Assembly: GCA_036924085.1 (NCBI GenBank)
Contig: JAVGWX010000007.1
Location: 68,272,185-68,336,184 of the forward strand
Reading direction: 5' to 3'
Origin: Ariolimax columbianus
Lineage: Eukaryota; Mollusca; Gastropoda; Stylommatophora; Arionidae
DNA length: 64,000 nt
The notes below the pieces were generated by a model. The model searched no databases. It had not been told where the DNA came from and saw only the letters and a list, made by a program, of their open reading frames with translations. The position numbers were made by a program, and so were the translations under genes. Shown here piece after piece: positions 21,791 through 33,118 of the stretch (position 1 is its first letter; every line of letters begins with the position of its first letter).

Positions 21791-22590
21791 AGGACTCAGC
21801 TTCAGCTCTTCTCTGACCCGGACAGAGTTAGAGACCATGTTTGGCATTGTTCCAGCCTTGTCCTTTACAGATTCTATTATGGTATCCTACAATCAAACGC
21901 GTGGCCATCTTAGTGGTATGGATTCTTGGCTCTTAGTATGTCATATTGATCTTTGCGGTCAGTATCCTCCTAATCAGCGAACATGGTCAAGTAATCATAA
22001 CTAGAAAAGATAAAAACAGAATTGCTTACATAAACTTCATGCATAGAGAACAAATAAAAGCGTATATAATAATAATACATGACATAATGTATGCTGTTTC
22101 TGCCAACATAAACTCTTTTTATTTGAAATGTAATGTTCACTAAGTTTAGAAAGATTTTTATAACAGTTACACCAAATACACAAATTACAACTCTATATTA
22201 TAACAAACCCTCATGTCTCTAATCTGGACGATACTCGTGTAACAACACGACAGATATTTACCATTTGCCAGAAAACGAGCTGGCAGTAACTGACAGATTA
22301 GGATTCTTGGATAAACGACGACAATGGTGGGGTTATTCGCATACAGGTAGCAAATACGGGTCACCGACAACATAATCCACCGAATCAACCAGGTCGACTC
22401 TATGGATATAAACTGACGGAAACTATGATCTCCTGCGTGTAAAACGTGTTAATGACACAGTATAGTTGAGAGAGGAAGTGAGGAGAGTCATGTTTACAAG
22501 TTTAAGACGGGGATTTGTTAAACACATAGTGCTCAATCTGGTGCTCAATCTGTTGAGTGTTTCTAGATCGTGCAAGACGTATTGAAGCAA
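21791..22590. other. unassigned AT-rich sequence
   Basis: No repeat, RNA gene or recognised open frame. Confidence 0.45.
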
Positions 22591-22591
22591 C

Positions 22592-23070
22592 TTGATCAAC
22601 CTTTGGGAAGAGTTTCAGGCATTGATCAACCTTTGGGAAAAGTTTCAGGCATTGATCAACCTTTCGAAAGAGTTTCAGACATTGATCAACCTTTGGGAAG
22701 AGTGTCAGGCAATGATCAACTTTTGGGAAGAGTTTCAGGCATTGATCAACCTTTCGGAAGAGTTTCAGACATTGATCAACCTTTTGGAAGAGTTTCAGGC
22801 AATGATCAACCTTTGGCAAGAGTTTCAGGCATTGATCAACTTTTTGGAAGAGTTTCAGGCATTGATGAACCTTTGGGAAGAGTTTCAGACATTGATCAAC
22901 CTTTGGGAAGAGTTTCAGGCATTGATCAACTTTTGGGAAGAGTTTCAGGCATTGATCAACCTTTGGGAAGAGTTTCAGGCATTGATCAACTTTTGGGAAG
23001 AGTTTCAGGCATTGATGAACCTTTGGGAAGAGTTTCAGACATTGATCAACCTTTGGAAAGAGTTTCATGC
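22592..23070. repeat. 30-bp minisatellite, about 16 units
   Basis: Exact 30-bp period (ATTGATCAACCTTTGGGAAG then AGTTTCAGGC). Variants (CAACTTTTG, GATGAACC, CAGACATTG) are scattered and partly arranged in a larger pattern. Because 30 is a multiple of three, two plus frames and one minus frame stay open for about 200 codons as decapeptide repeats. Confidence 0.95.
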
Positions 23071-24660
23071 ACGGTATCATGTTCTATCACTGTCACTGTA
23101 TATTGTCCTTATTCCAGTCGCCATCAAGCATCTGTTCGACCTACCGTTAAGTCATTTATCTTGTTATCCAACAATTAATGACTTTCTCAAAGCTGGTTCT
23201 GCCTAATTTTACTTTCATTTTGTGTTTTACTTCATTCAGCCTTTTGTCGAGTTCAGTTTCCCAGATTTATGAAAGAGCTTGGAGAAGTTTGCTTCTCATA
23301 ACACAACAGAGCTGTATTTTGTGTTTATTCTTCTTAATGACAATGCACAGTGTTGTCTATTACAATAAAAGTATTTCATTCAGAAATTATATGCGTGTCT
23401 CAAAAGAAGCACTAGCGTCATGCTAAGAGAAAACTTGGTATTCCACAATATTTTTGGGTAAAATGTATTACAGGATTTTTTGTTTTTATATCGTAATTTA
23501 TTGCAAATATTGTATGTCTATTTTTGTAAATACATAAATCACGTATAACTCCTCTTGAATACTAAATTGTCAATTATGGAATAACTCAGTAAGTGGCGGT
23601 TAGTTCTCATGTCACTTTATTCCATGAACAATAAAGCCCTTTTTTTAATAACAGCAAGAACAATCGCAAAGACAAATAAATACATTAGACTTATATTGTG
23701 TTGATGTTGCAAAACAATAATATATTGTGTTTTTGGCATTGATCATAACTTGTCTTGTCTAAGAGTGTCCCTAATTATATTCACCCTTCCGTCTCTCTTA
23801 CTTTATACCCACTTATCAGCTAACACTTCTCTCGCCTTCCTTCACCTATAAATATATATCAAGAAAAAAACCCAGTTAGATTGATACTTCTAGTTCATTT
23901 AAAAGATATTCCTTACTTTTTCCCTTCTTCTCATTCACAGTGCACTTCCTCTCTATCTTTTAATCCATCCATTTCTTCTAACTATCTCGCATATCTCTTC
24001 TTTCCTCAACCCGCCAATATCTGTTCCTTCTCAACCCGATCATAACCAGCAACCCGTCGATATCTTTTAACCAACCCGCCAATTTCTTCAATCCATCTCC
24101 AAACTGACCATCCTTTTCTTCCCTCAAACTGTCCGTCGTCCCCCCCCCCCACCCCAAGTTTTCCTCTCCTTAACTAGCTTATCTTTTCCCTCTCGACCAG
24201 CCCAAGCCCGTGCCATCTCTCCCGGTAAACAGACCCATCCATTTCCGCCAACCGGACCCTCTCTTTCCTCAACTGTTTGACAACATGTTTTGGAAGGCAT
24301 GGCAGCGGAGTTCACATTCATTTAAATCTCTAGCACGTTATCGTAGTCGGTACATATGCATGGGACGACGTTTATAATTAAATTTACTTTAATAGTTAAC
24401 AAGACAAGATAATGAACTCTTGCATTCTTAGCCTTCAATAATATATCCACGGTCATATCCCTTGCCGATGATAACATCATTAATTGCCGATCAATCAAAT
24501 GTCCGCAGCACATGTCGGACAATCAGACATTCAAGCAAATAATATAGCGATATACTTGAAATATAATTCGTTCGTCCTCTCGTATTGTTTTTTTGTTTTT
24601 TTTAAACAGTCGTTGCTTAAAGTATAGTATCAGCTAAACCTCTTCTACAAGGATATTATT
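23071..24660. other. unassigned; loose pyrimidine-rich repeats
   Basis: 23900-24150 has loosely repeated CAACCCGCCAATATC-type strings reminiscent of the 4.3-5.1 kb array. A C-run lies at 24139-24150. No gene seen. Confidence 0.45.
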
Positions 24661-24669
24661 GCCTAGTAT

Positions 24670-25021
24670 GTCGTTGTTGTTGAATGCTCACAATGAGTAA
24701 GGTTACTTTTGTGTGCGCCTTTAAAAGGACGTTAAGTAGCGGGTTGTCGTAGCTTTACTCACATACTAAGCGTGCTGATGAAGGTAGACCGGGGTCCTCC
24801 AGACCGTTTTGCTATGCTTGGCTTCATCTGTGTGTTGCTCATTACTACGGGGATCACTTCGACTTCTCACCTTGTTAGACTGCCATGAAAACAGCCCCGT
24901 TTCCAAGTAGGGCTACGAGGAAGCCGATGTGAGAGTCTTGGCCAGTATATTTTTTCTGAACCTGACTAACATGTCTGATCATTATGTTGTGCCTGACCAG
25001 GCGTTAGTCTTCTTCCCCATC
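24670..25021 (-). mobile_element. S2 interspersed element with short target duplication
   Basis: Tail (GTTGTTGTTG) first, then CTCACAATGAGTAAGGTTAC, CTGATGAAGGTAGACCGGGG, CACTTCGACTTCTCACCTTG, AGTCTTGGCCAGTATATTTT and GATCATTATGTTGTGCCTGA. Flanks GCCTAGTAT (24661-24669) and GTCTAGTAT (25022-25030) agree at 8 of 9 positions. Confidence 0.8.
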
Positions 25022-25082
25022 GTCTAGTATAAAACACGTATTCATTCTATGCTTAGGGGTCATGATTCTTCTTCTTTCCACA

Positions 25083-25945
25083 CATTCCTGTTTCATTTTA
25101 CTCTGTCCAACAATCACCCTCTTGTTTCATTTTACTCTGTCCAATAGTCACACTCTTGTTTCATTTTACTCTGTCCAATAGTCACACTCTTGTTTCATTT
25201 TACTCTGTCCAATAGTCACATTCTTGTTTCATTTTACTCTGTCCAATAGTCACACTCTTGTTTCATTTTACTCTGTCCAATAGTCACATTCTTGTTTCAT
25301 TTTACTCTGTCCAATAGTCACACTCTTGTTTCATTTTACTCTGTCCAATAGTCACATTCTTGTTTCATTTTACTCTGTCCAATAGTCACACTCTTGTTTC
25401 ATTTTACTCTGTCCAATAGTCACATTCTTGTTTCATTTTACTCTGTCCAATAGTCACACTCTTGTTTCATTTTACTCTGTCCAATAGTCACATTCTTGTT
25501 TCATTTTACTCTGTCCAATAGTCACACTCTTGTTTCATTTTACTCTGTCCAATAGTCACATTCTTGTTTCATTTTACTCTGTCCAATAGTCACATTCTTG
25601 TTTCATTTTACTCTGTCCAATAGTCACACTCTTGTTTCATTTTACTCTGTCCAATAGTCACATTCTTGTTTCATTTTACTCTGTCCAATAGTCACACTCT
25701 TGTTTCATTTTACTCTGTACAATAGTCACACTCTTGTTTCATTTGACTCTGTCCAATAGTCACATTCTTGTTTCATTTTACTCTGTACAATAGTCACACT
25801 CTTGTTTCATTTTACTCTGTCCAACAATCACACTCTTGTTTCATTTTACTCTGTCCAACAATCACATTCTTGTTTCATTTTACTCTGTCCAACAATCACA
25901 CTCTTGTTTCATTTGACTCTGTTCAACAATCACACTCTTGCACAA
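25083..25945. repeat. 34-bp minisatellite built from the end of S3
   Basis: Period 34 (CCAATAG at 25141, 25175 ...), about 25 units of TTGTTTCATTTTACTCTGTC plus CAATAGTCACACTC. Through most of the array CACACTCTTG and CACATTCTTG alternate, giving a 68-bp higher-order unit. The outer units carry CAACAATCAC, the form seen at the end of single S3 copies; the array passes directly into the S3 body at 25946. Confidence 0.95.
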
Positions 25946-26145
25946 CTTGCACACGCGCCTTCGGGGCGAGGTCCTTCCATTGCACTTTGGATGGGCTGGC
26001 TTCTGAGAGCGCACGAACCTAGCATAGGTACATACAGACGCACACATGTATCCAAGCACTGGTTTATGCGTCTTAATATCGCCCAACTGACTACGGCCTG
26101 TGGTGCAATAGGCGCTACTCCGCCGATGGAAACTAGTGAGGCAAA
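25946..26145 (+). mobile_element. S3 interspersed element (body adjoining the array)
   Basis: Reverse complement of 17555-17770: GCACACGCGCCTTCGGGGCG, GGGCTGGCTTCTGAGAGCGC, CAAGCACTGGTTTATGCGTC, GGAAACTAGTGAGGCAAACA, followed by an A-rich end. Confidence 0.85.
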
Positions 26146-26559
26146 CACGTAAAATTTAAAAAAATTAAAAGAAAATATGTAGTCAAACACGCTCTAGTCA
26201 TGCTCTCCGGATTCACGTATTTTCTGTCATTCTGCCTACATCTGCATTACTATCTTGTGTCTCCCACTTAAGACTAGGCACTTCTCAAATACTAGTTCGG
26301 AAGGTCCAACAAAAATCTAGCACCCAAGTTTTCACTCTGGATCTGGCCTGTTGGTAGTCTGTTTATGCAGCAGCCTATGACAATCTCCACTACCATCTTG
26401 TGCGAAGGGACAGGATACTGTTACAGGGGGACACGAACTGAGAAATGTACTTGTTATTTCTTGCTGTCGAAAATCTTACCGCCTCAATGTAGGTCGTTTT
26501 CTATTTGCGCCCACTTGGATCTGTCTCATACTTGTTTAGTTTATCATAGGCACTTCTTC
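26146..26559. other. unassigned sequence
   Basis: No recognisable gene or repeat. Confidence 0.4.
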
Positions 26560-26850
26560 TTCTTCTGCTTTCTCTTCTCCGTCTTCTTCTTCTTCTTCGG
26601 CGTTAGTTCTGAAAAGGGCGTTATGGCTTTGTATCATGGTTTACAGCGAGGCTGCGATATCTGCGTCCTTAGGCTTGACACATCCTGTGTCAACTCGGCT
26701 CCTTTTTGGAACCAGGGTTGTGGATCCCTTTTTCTCCTAGCCACACTGCATGGTTGCAGTTTGTTTCCAGGGCCATCACTTAGAGACGGAATATCGTCTT
26801 GGTCAGCTATCTGTCACTGACCCACTCAAACAAGCAGACAGCTACGAGTC
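26560..26850 (-). mobile_element. S1b interspersed element
   Basis: CTTCTTCTTCTTCGGCGTTA, then TCTGAAAAGGGCG, GGTTTACAGCGAGGCTGCGA and TTGCAGTTTGTTTCCAGGGC. Shares its distal half with S1 and its TTC head with the tract at 47930-48150. Confidence 0.65.
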
Positions 26851-28049
26851 AATGGCTGCTGTAGGCTTGTTCATTAGATACATTTCTGCCCGTTAAAGGC
26901 ATTTGATTTTCAGTTCCACTGCATCAAATATGATTGTTTCCTTCAAAAGTTAGGCGATCCGCCGCAACAAACTATTCTCAATATGTGAGCACGCACTCTT
27001 TCATCAATGTAACCCAGTAGCACAGTACAGTTCTCCCATGTCGACACGCTATGCTTATTAATGGCCTGCAGAATTATGGAGGCCTAAGACTTCTGGTCGC
27101 CAGACATCTCGCTTCAAGTTTGACGAATGTAAGAAGCTAGCGTTATTTTAATTTCTTATGACATCACAATTACATAAGGACAGATTGTATTCGTACATTT
27201 TTCTTTCCTTTTATCAAACATCCTGTTACGCGATGAGTGGTTGTTTTTCCTTGGCGCAGAATAAACTAGATGAACAGATATCTGGAATATTACGATTCTG
27301 GATAATGTGAGATTCTTGTTGCAAGTTGATAAATTAGGCCGTTGTTTCTAGAGTATATTTAAAAATAAATCAAATAAATCAGATAAGAAAATCTAGGAGT
27401 GGAACGATGGGATTGAGTTTTTCCTGTAATGTGTGTTAGTGGCACTTGAAGTTTTTATTTGTTTGATCAATCTGAGCCAAGCTACACACAAACGAATGTT
27501 GTCGTTGCAAATGTAAGTCGTAGCTCCTGTCATAACCGGGAGTGGAGTGAAGGAAAAGCTCTCTAGCACTGTCAAATGCTCACGAACACGCGTCTCGCAT
27601 AGCCTCTGTTAGCAAATGTTCAACCCCTGGCCTTATGTTGGAGCACCTGTTTTATTCTAATCGGAGAAGAAGTGAAGGGCGAGTTTCTGGTGTCCTAAAT
27701 CAAGTTAGATGTTTCGGGTAAATGAGACTACTACGCCTGGGAAAGTAACTCATCTGGAAGAAGAAATAAACATCATCTTGTAGATGAGATACTCAAAAGT
27801 TTTCAGGAGGATACAGAAGACAACCCGGATAAATGGGATACTGGCCTTTCAAAGGCTACCGGAGGAAACTGAAGACACCCCTGTTATGTGAGATACCGGC
27901 GTATTATAGGTTACCAGAGGAAAGGGAAGACCTCGGGTACATGGGACTCTCTAGCTTGAAAGACAGCTGATTTCGGAGAAAGAAGACGGTACCTAAAACT
28001 TCCTGCTGCCTTGCAGGTAGAATGGGGGCATCCTAAGACATGAAATCCA
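26851..28049. other. unassigned; possible degenerate 60-bp repeat
   Basis: 27720-27960 contains two to four loosely similar blocks (GGGATACTGGCC...GGCTACCGGAGGAAACTGAA; GAGATACCGGCG...GGTTACCAGAGGAAAGGGAA) about 60 bp apart. Otherwise nothing recognised. Confidence 0.4.
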
Positions 28050-28765
28050 TATCTCAGTGGTCATTTGGAAAATGTCAAACATCTTTAGAACTCAGACTGA
28101 GGCACTAAGAACAGCTGCAAAAGCCGTCGTGGAAAACAAGTACCATGCCAGCGACAAGATAGTTTTCCTTAGATATTTTCTATCAGTCGTATTGGCGATA
28201 ATAAATCATAAAAACAATGAATTGGACAGCCTGCTTGAGGCACTTATGAATAGCAGCTACAAACAAAAGGACAATGTAATTGATTACTGCATACTGTAAG
28301 ATACATGGAAATAAGGCAAATAGACAGATCAAAGAGGGAGGGAGCAAACCCCAAACTTAAGACAGAGCTACATAGGAAGAAAGAAAGATAACTATAGAAA
28401 TGAACTTCAAAGACAAATTACTCAAATAACATCAAGAATCCGATATAGCAGAAGAGATCAAGCAACATTATTCAGACAGCAACAGTCCACTGCAGACTGA
28501 CAAAATCATGTTTAACAAATTAAAAATTGGACACAAAGACATGTGCCTTGTGGGAAGAACACATAAATGGTGGAAAATGTCTTACAGGTCGGCCTGCTGC
28601 ACAAGAGGAACTATATGGCGCTCCCTAACTCAATTGCAATATCAACTGTGTGGCGACAAGAGAAGCCTGTTTATGGGGAAACTAGATGAGATCAGTTTAG
28701 CGCGAACGAGGAGAGAGAAGAAACATTGCAAGGACTCTAAAAATGTTGCACACAAGCCATGATCT
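28050..28765 (+). pseudogene. degenerate RNase H end of a non-LTR pol
   Basis: 28080-28290 reads FRTQTEALRTAAKAVVENKY and VFLRYFLSVVLAIINHKNNE, like the Glu-helix and third strand of RNase H, but the catalytic Asp of LLTD is changed. 28490-28760 reads TDKIMFNKLKIGHKDMCLVG and LCGDKRSL, aligning with [15 protein letters not shown] in the 55-57 kb element. A more diverged sister family, with stops in between and no complete catalytic site. Confidence 0.7.
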
Positions 28766-28849
28766 CCAGTCGTGACTGGAAAAACCTTACACTAAAGTTT
28801 GGACATAGAAAGAATAAGAAACAAGATTTATATTAAAAAGGTAGTAAAA

Positions 28850-28985
28850 TAGGGGTGGGGGGTCTCGAGGTAAGGTGTTTGCCTCGGATGCTGGACGTCG
28901 AGTGTTCAAATTGCGGTGGAAGTAGCCGCTGCCAGGGCAAAATTCAAGTTACAAATCTACTCAAATTATTAAAGAGATTCTCGCC
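28850..28985 (+). mobile_element. possible tRNA-headed SINE
   Basis: GGTCTCGAGGTAAGG (A-box-like) and GTGTTCAAATTGCGG (weak B box) are about 40 bp apart. Both boxes deviate from consensus. Confidence 0.4.
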
Positions 28986-29640
28986 CCACAGAGAAAATGT
29001 CGCAAAAAGGGAACTATTGTTATAACTTGAGATCTTGGTTACGTGCTTAGCGGAACAGCATTGATAGCGCCTGACAGGCTGCGGGTCTACCGTGCTCTAA
29101 TTTACGCTCCCACTACAACCAGTCACAAAAATAGGCGATCGTATATTCCAGGGGATTCCATATAACGGTTGGTAACAGATACTGGCATCGACCTGGCAGT
29201 TCATCAACGGATTATTCCCTGCCAAAAAATATGAAACAAAGGAGTTCCACATCTCCTCGTGACGTCAACGACACAAGTGGACTGACAGATTTACAGACAG
29301 GCGGGCGGGCGTGCATGGTAGGCAGGCAGACAGACAGATAGATAGTACTGTTGGAACCCGTTCACAATAAGGAACAACTCTACTTAGTCCTTATGCTACT
29401 TGAGGACGTCTTTAAAAGTATAACAAATATGTTTACACTGTCATATGTGATGTGAAGGTTTTCATATTAGACAACTCCGACAATAAATATCTGCTGGCTT
29501 GCAGATGTGCTGGGAAAAGTCAAAGGTTTTGGAACCAGAAACATGAAATGAAGAGTTAAATTAACTAAGTACGAGTAAGTTTCAACAATAACAACAACAA
29601 AAACCTTTAGTATCACAAGAAAAACATTTAAGAAACTAGA
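28986..29640. other. unassigned sequence
   Basis: Short GGCGGGCGGGC and GACAGACAGATAGATAG runs at 29295-29345; otherwise no feature. Confidence 0.4.
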
Positions 29641-29644
29641 CTAG

Positions 29645-29830
29645 GGGCCCGAAATCTTTTTGTTTGCCCCATGCATCTGTGTTTGCCCGTGGATCTTTGT
29701 TTGCCCTATACATCTTTGTTTGCCCCATGCATCTTTATTTGCCCATGCATCTTTATTTGACCAATGCATCCTTGTTTGACTCATGCATCTTTGTTTGTCC
29801 CATGCATCTTTGTTTGCCCCATGCACCGTT
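29645..29830. repeat. about 20-bp minisatellite, left part
   Basis: CATCTTTGTTTGCCCCATG repeated with 17-20 bp spacing, about nine units. The TTTGCCCCA core is shared with the array at 30015-30700 on the other side of a SINE piece. Confidence 0.85.
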
Positions 29831-29950
29831 TCTTGCCTCGTGACCTTCTATATGCACTTTCTTTGCCGATGTAAGTTCTCTTTTCCCCGTGCTGGAAAGT
29901 AATGGAAACCTGCCGTACATCACACCTGCCAAGAAACTTATAACAGACAA
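29831..29950 (+). mobile_element. tRNA-SINE fragment (tail half)
   Basis: GGAAAGTAATGGAAACCTGC and GCCAAGAAACTTATAACAG match the body and tail of the SINE at 10290-10765 (opposite strand). The tRNA head is missing. Confidence 0.7.
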
Positions 29951-30014
29951 AAGCGTTGGCAGATTTAAGAGCAACATTCTGCAGAGGACATTATATTTTC
30001 TTTAACGTGCTTTA

Positions 30015-30700
30015 CCTTCCATTTGACCCAATCACGTTTTATTTGTCCCAATCACCTTTCATTTGCCTCAATCACATGCTATTTGCCTCAATCACATGTT
30101 ATTTGCCTCAAACACATGTTATTTGTCTCAATCACATGTTATTTGCCTCAATCACATGTTATTTGCCTCAATCACATGTTATTTGCCTCAATCACATGTT
30201 ATTTGCCCCAATCACATGTTATTCGCTTCAATGACATGTTATTTGCCTCAAATACATGTTATTTGCCGCAATCACTTTTGATTTGCCCCATCACGTGTTA
30301 TTTCTCCCAATCACCTTTTATTTGCCCCAATCACTTTTTATTTGCCCCAATCATCTTTTATTTGCCCCAATCTCCAATTATTTACCCCAATCACGTGTTA
30401 TTTCCCCCAATCACCTTGTATTTGCCCCAATCACATTTTATTTACCCCAATCACGTATTATTTCCCCCAATCACTTTGTATTTGCCTCAATCACCTTTAA
30501 TTTACCCCAATCACATTTTATTTGCCCCAATCACGTGATAGCTGCCGCAATCACGTGATATTTGCCCCGATCACGTGATATTTGCCCCGATCACGTGATA
30601 TTTGCCCCGATCACGTGATATTTGCCCCGATCACGTGATATTTGCCCCGATCACGTGATATTTGCCCCAATCTCCTTTTATTTGCTCCATGCGCCTGTTC
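30015..30700. repeat. 20-bp minisatellite, right part, about 33 units
   Basis: Period 20: CAATCACATGTTATTTGCCT at left, AATCACTTTTTATTTGCCCC in the middle, TCACGTGATATTTGCCCC at 30534-30667. Neighbouring units resemble each other most, as in slippage growth. Confidence 0.93.
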
Positions 30701-31047
30701 CACTATGTTTTAATGTTTCTCTCCCTCTTAACCCCCTTCCTTAACAAGTAGAAAGCTACACACCAAATAATATGTTTATTATATATTGAATCTAACATTT
30801 TGTCTATATTAGAACATATACGAAAGGCATATGTTGTTTTGTTCTGCTTAGCTGAAATAAACAAACATAGCCAGCTCAAGACGTGATGACAGCATCGGCC
30901 ATTCGACCTGCAGACCTCAGCCTAAACATCGCTTCCACTAACCCAGCAATGGAATACAGTCGCATCACAGCACACATACATCTTCTCTGATCCTCAGTGC
31001 AGTGGTTTGAAGATGTACTAGCAATAGAAAGTGGTGATGAGTTCACT
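30701..31047. other. unassigned sequence
   Basis: Nothing recognised. Confidence 0.4.
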
Positions 31048-31058
31048 TATTTGAATAA

Positions 31059-31469
31059 GGATAACTAACGTCTGGTCAGGCAAAATATACTGGACAAGAC
31101 CCTGACCTTGGCTTCCTCGTAGCCCTTCCTGGAAACAGTCTGTTTTCATGACAGCCTGGTTAACAAGATGACGTAATCGATGTGATCCCTGTAGTAGTAA
31201 GCGACGCGCAGATGAAGAAAAGCATAGCACAACCGCCTAAAGGACTCAGGTCCACCTTTATCAGCACGCTCGGGATGTGAGGAAAGCTACGACAACCTGC
31301 CACTTAACATCCTTTTTAGGGTGCACAAAAGAGTAATCCTACTCATTGTGGCCCTTCAACAACAACAACAACAACAACACAACAATAACAACACAATAAC
31401 AACAACACAACAACAACAACACAAAAACAACAACACAACAACAACAACACAATAACAACAACAACAACC
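31059..31469 (+). mobile_element. S2 element with an 11-bp target-site duplication
   Basis: Forward orientation: TAACGTCTGGTCAGGCAAAA, GGACAAGACCCTGACCTTGG, AACAAGATGACGTAATCGAT, CAGATGAAGAAAAGCATAGC, CTACTCATTGTGGCCC, then about 115 bp of AAC-rich tail. TATTTGAATAA stands on both sides (31048-31058 and 31470-31480). This defines S2 as a retroposon of about 330 bp with an (AAC)n 3' tail. No clear pol III box is visible. Confidence 0.87.
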
Positions 31470-31551
31470 TATTTGAATAAAAGCAGTTTTACAAATTCAA
31501 TAACCTACTAGAGAAACAAATCGGTCGACACCTGTTCAGCTCCCTTTGTTG

Positions 31552-31795
31552 TTGCTTAGATGTTTGCCTCACTTGTTTCTACTGGCGGAGGCGCGACCAT
31601 TCCACCCCAGACCGTAGTCAATTGGGCGATATCAGGACGCATAAGCCAGTGCTTGGATGCAAGTGTGTGTCTTTATGTACCTATGCTAGGTTTGTGCGCC
31701 CTCAGAAGCTAGCCCAACCAAAGTTCAATGGAGCGGCCTCAAGCTGAGGGTGCGTATGAAAGTTGTGCAAGAGTCTGACTGTTGGACAGATCATA
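31552..31795 (-). mobile_element. S3 interspersed element
   Basis: GCTTAGATGTTTGCCTCACT, GGGCGATATCAGGACGCATA, GGTTTGTGCGCCCTCAGAAG and GAGTCTGACTGTTGGACAGA, as in 17545-17815. Confidence 0.8.
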
Positions 31796-32639
31796 TGTCT
31801 TCAACAAATATAAGTCAAGTTAACAGATATTAATGTCGCTTAAAGTGTCTGCTGTATGGGGTTGCCAGCCACATGCACAACCATCCTAAGTAGCCTGTTT
31901 TGACATGCCTGGCAGGTTACAGTGCTACGATTCTTTGCTCGCCTCTCGTGCTTCGATACAACTCTGGTGTTAATAGACTAAACTTAAGCATACTTACCAC
32001 ATACACACCTACCCCTCCCTACCCACTGTTCCATTGAAACCATAAAGGCACCTTTAGGGCGTGGCGGTCAGGGGGCCTCCAACTGGTTGAAAACACTTGT
32101 TTTAGACCCTCCTGCATCCCCCCTCGACCCTTTCAGCCCCGGTCCCTCAGCTGCCGCCCCTCCCCCCCCCTCTTCTCCCCCCTTCTCACCCCCACCCCCA
32201 CCAGTTTATAAATATCACAAACAGCACTTGACCCTTAACAGGTCTGTAGTCTGAGCGAACCACCGGTCTGTTAGCAATGAGGACCTTTCCCATACTGCAC
32301 AGCATCGCTGGCACCAGGTTGCGTATCTCTGTCGTACATGTCTCGCGCTGAAATATGTCCTCAACTGTTTGTCGATCTTCCTCTGTCATCTTGTTTTTTT
32401 TAACAGATTGGACTTGTCGAGACATTAGACCTAGTCCGGTAAGGTATCCTGGTACCACGTGGGAGGGATTGACATCCCGACAAAAGGGCGGGTTGAGTTA
32501 CGATACCAAGACACGAACCGGCACGCTTAGTGTCTACGGGCTGCGGAAAGATTGTGAAGGTCCTGTCGGCAACCTGGGGTCTGTTATTAGGATCTTGTCA
32601 TAAAAAACCGAGTGATAATTCTTCTTTCTCCTGAGGACA
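31796..32639. other. unassigned; minus-strand open frame 32186-32458
   Basis: A 90-codon minus frame contains DRQTVEDIFQRETC and LVPAMLCSMGKVLIANRP. Its composition looks protein-like rather than repeat-like, but I recognise no family. It overlaps no tandem repeat. A C-rich stretch lies at 32120-32200. It could be an exon or a transposon scrap; there is no basis to choose. Confidence 0.35.
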
Positions 32640-32757
32640 GAGGTCCCTGTCATCTCCCCTAAGCTGAGGATTTATCTTTTCATGTGGCCAAAGTATTTCA
32701 ATCTTCTGTTCATGGTGGAATGTATGAACCAGTTGACCTCTATACCCAACTCTGAAT
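32640..32757 (-). pseudogene. scrap of a non-LTR pol C-terminus
   Basis: On the minus strand NWFIHSTMNRRLKYFGHMK is readable, the same block as NWFINSILARKCKYFGHIK at 17.3 kb. It ends where a plus-strand pol fragment begins. Confidence 0.65.
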
Positions 32758-33118
32758 AACAAGTTGGAAAAGAGTATTGAATCCTTCGAAATGTGGGTAT
32801 ATAGAAGATTGGGTCGTATTTCTTAGAAAGAGGAGAAAACGAATGTGGAGGTATTGAGAGTGAAAAGATAATTAATGACCGAAATCAGGGTTAGACAGTA
32901 AAGTTATTTTGGTCATATAACAAGACATACCTCCTTGTTGAAGATCACACTAGAGGGTAGGGTGGAAGGCAGTTGTTCAAGAGGCAGACAACTTTTTAAG
33001 AGGGTGGATAACATCAGGAGATGGACTGGAAAAAAGTATGTCAGATTGCACAATTACGGCAACAGAGAGTAGACTGGAGATTCATTGCAGCCGACCTTCG
33101 ATACGCAGATAGTACTTG
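32757..33118 (+). pseudogene. C-terminus of a third non-LTR pol, degenerate
   Basis: Through several stops it reads LEKSIESFEMWVYRRLGRIS, then LFWSYNKTY, LLVEDHTRG, MDWKKVCQIAQLRQQRVDWR and AADLRYADST at the end. This is the terminal part of endonuclease/RT LINEs (FEMW.YRR.LRISW...W....A.DLR.AD). No catalytic domain remains. Confidence 0.75.

Noticed and set aside
22592..23080. Protein made of decapeptide repeats (GIDQPLGRVS or LFPKVDQCLK type)
   Set aside because: Three frames on two strands are open because the 30-bp unit lacks stops; there is no sign that one frame is preferred.
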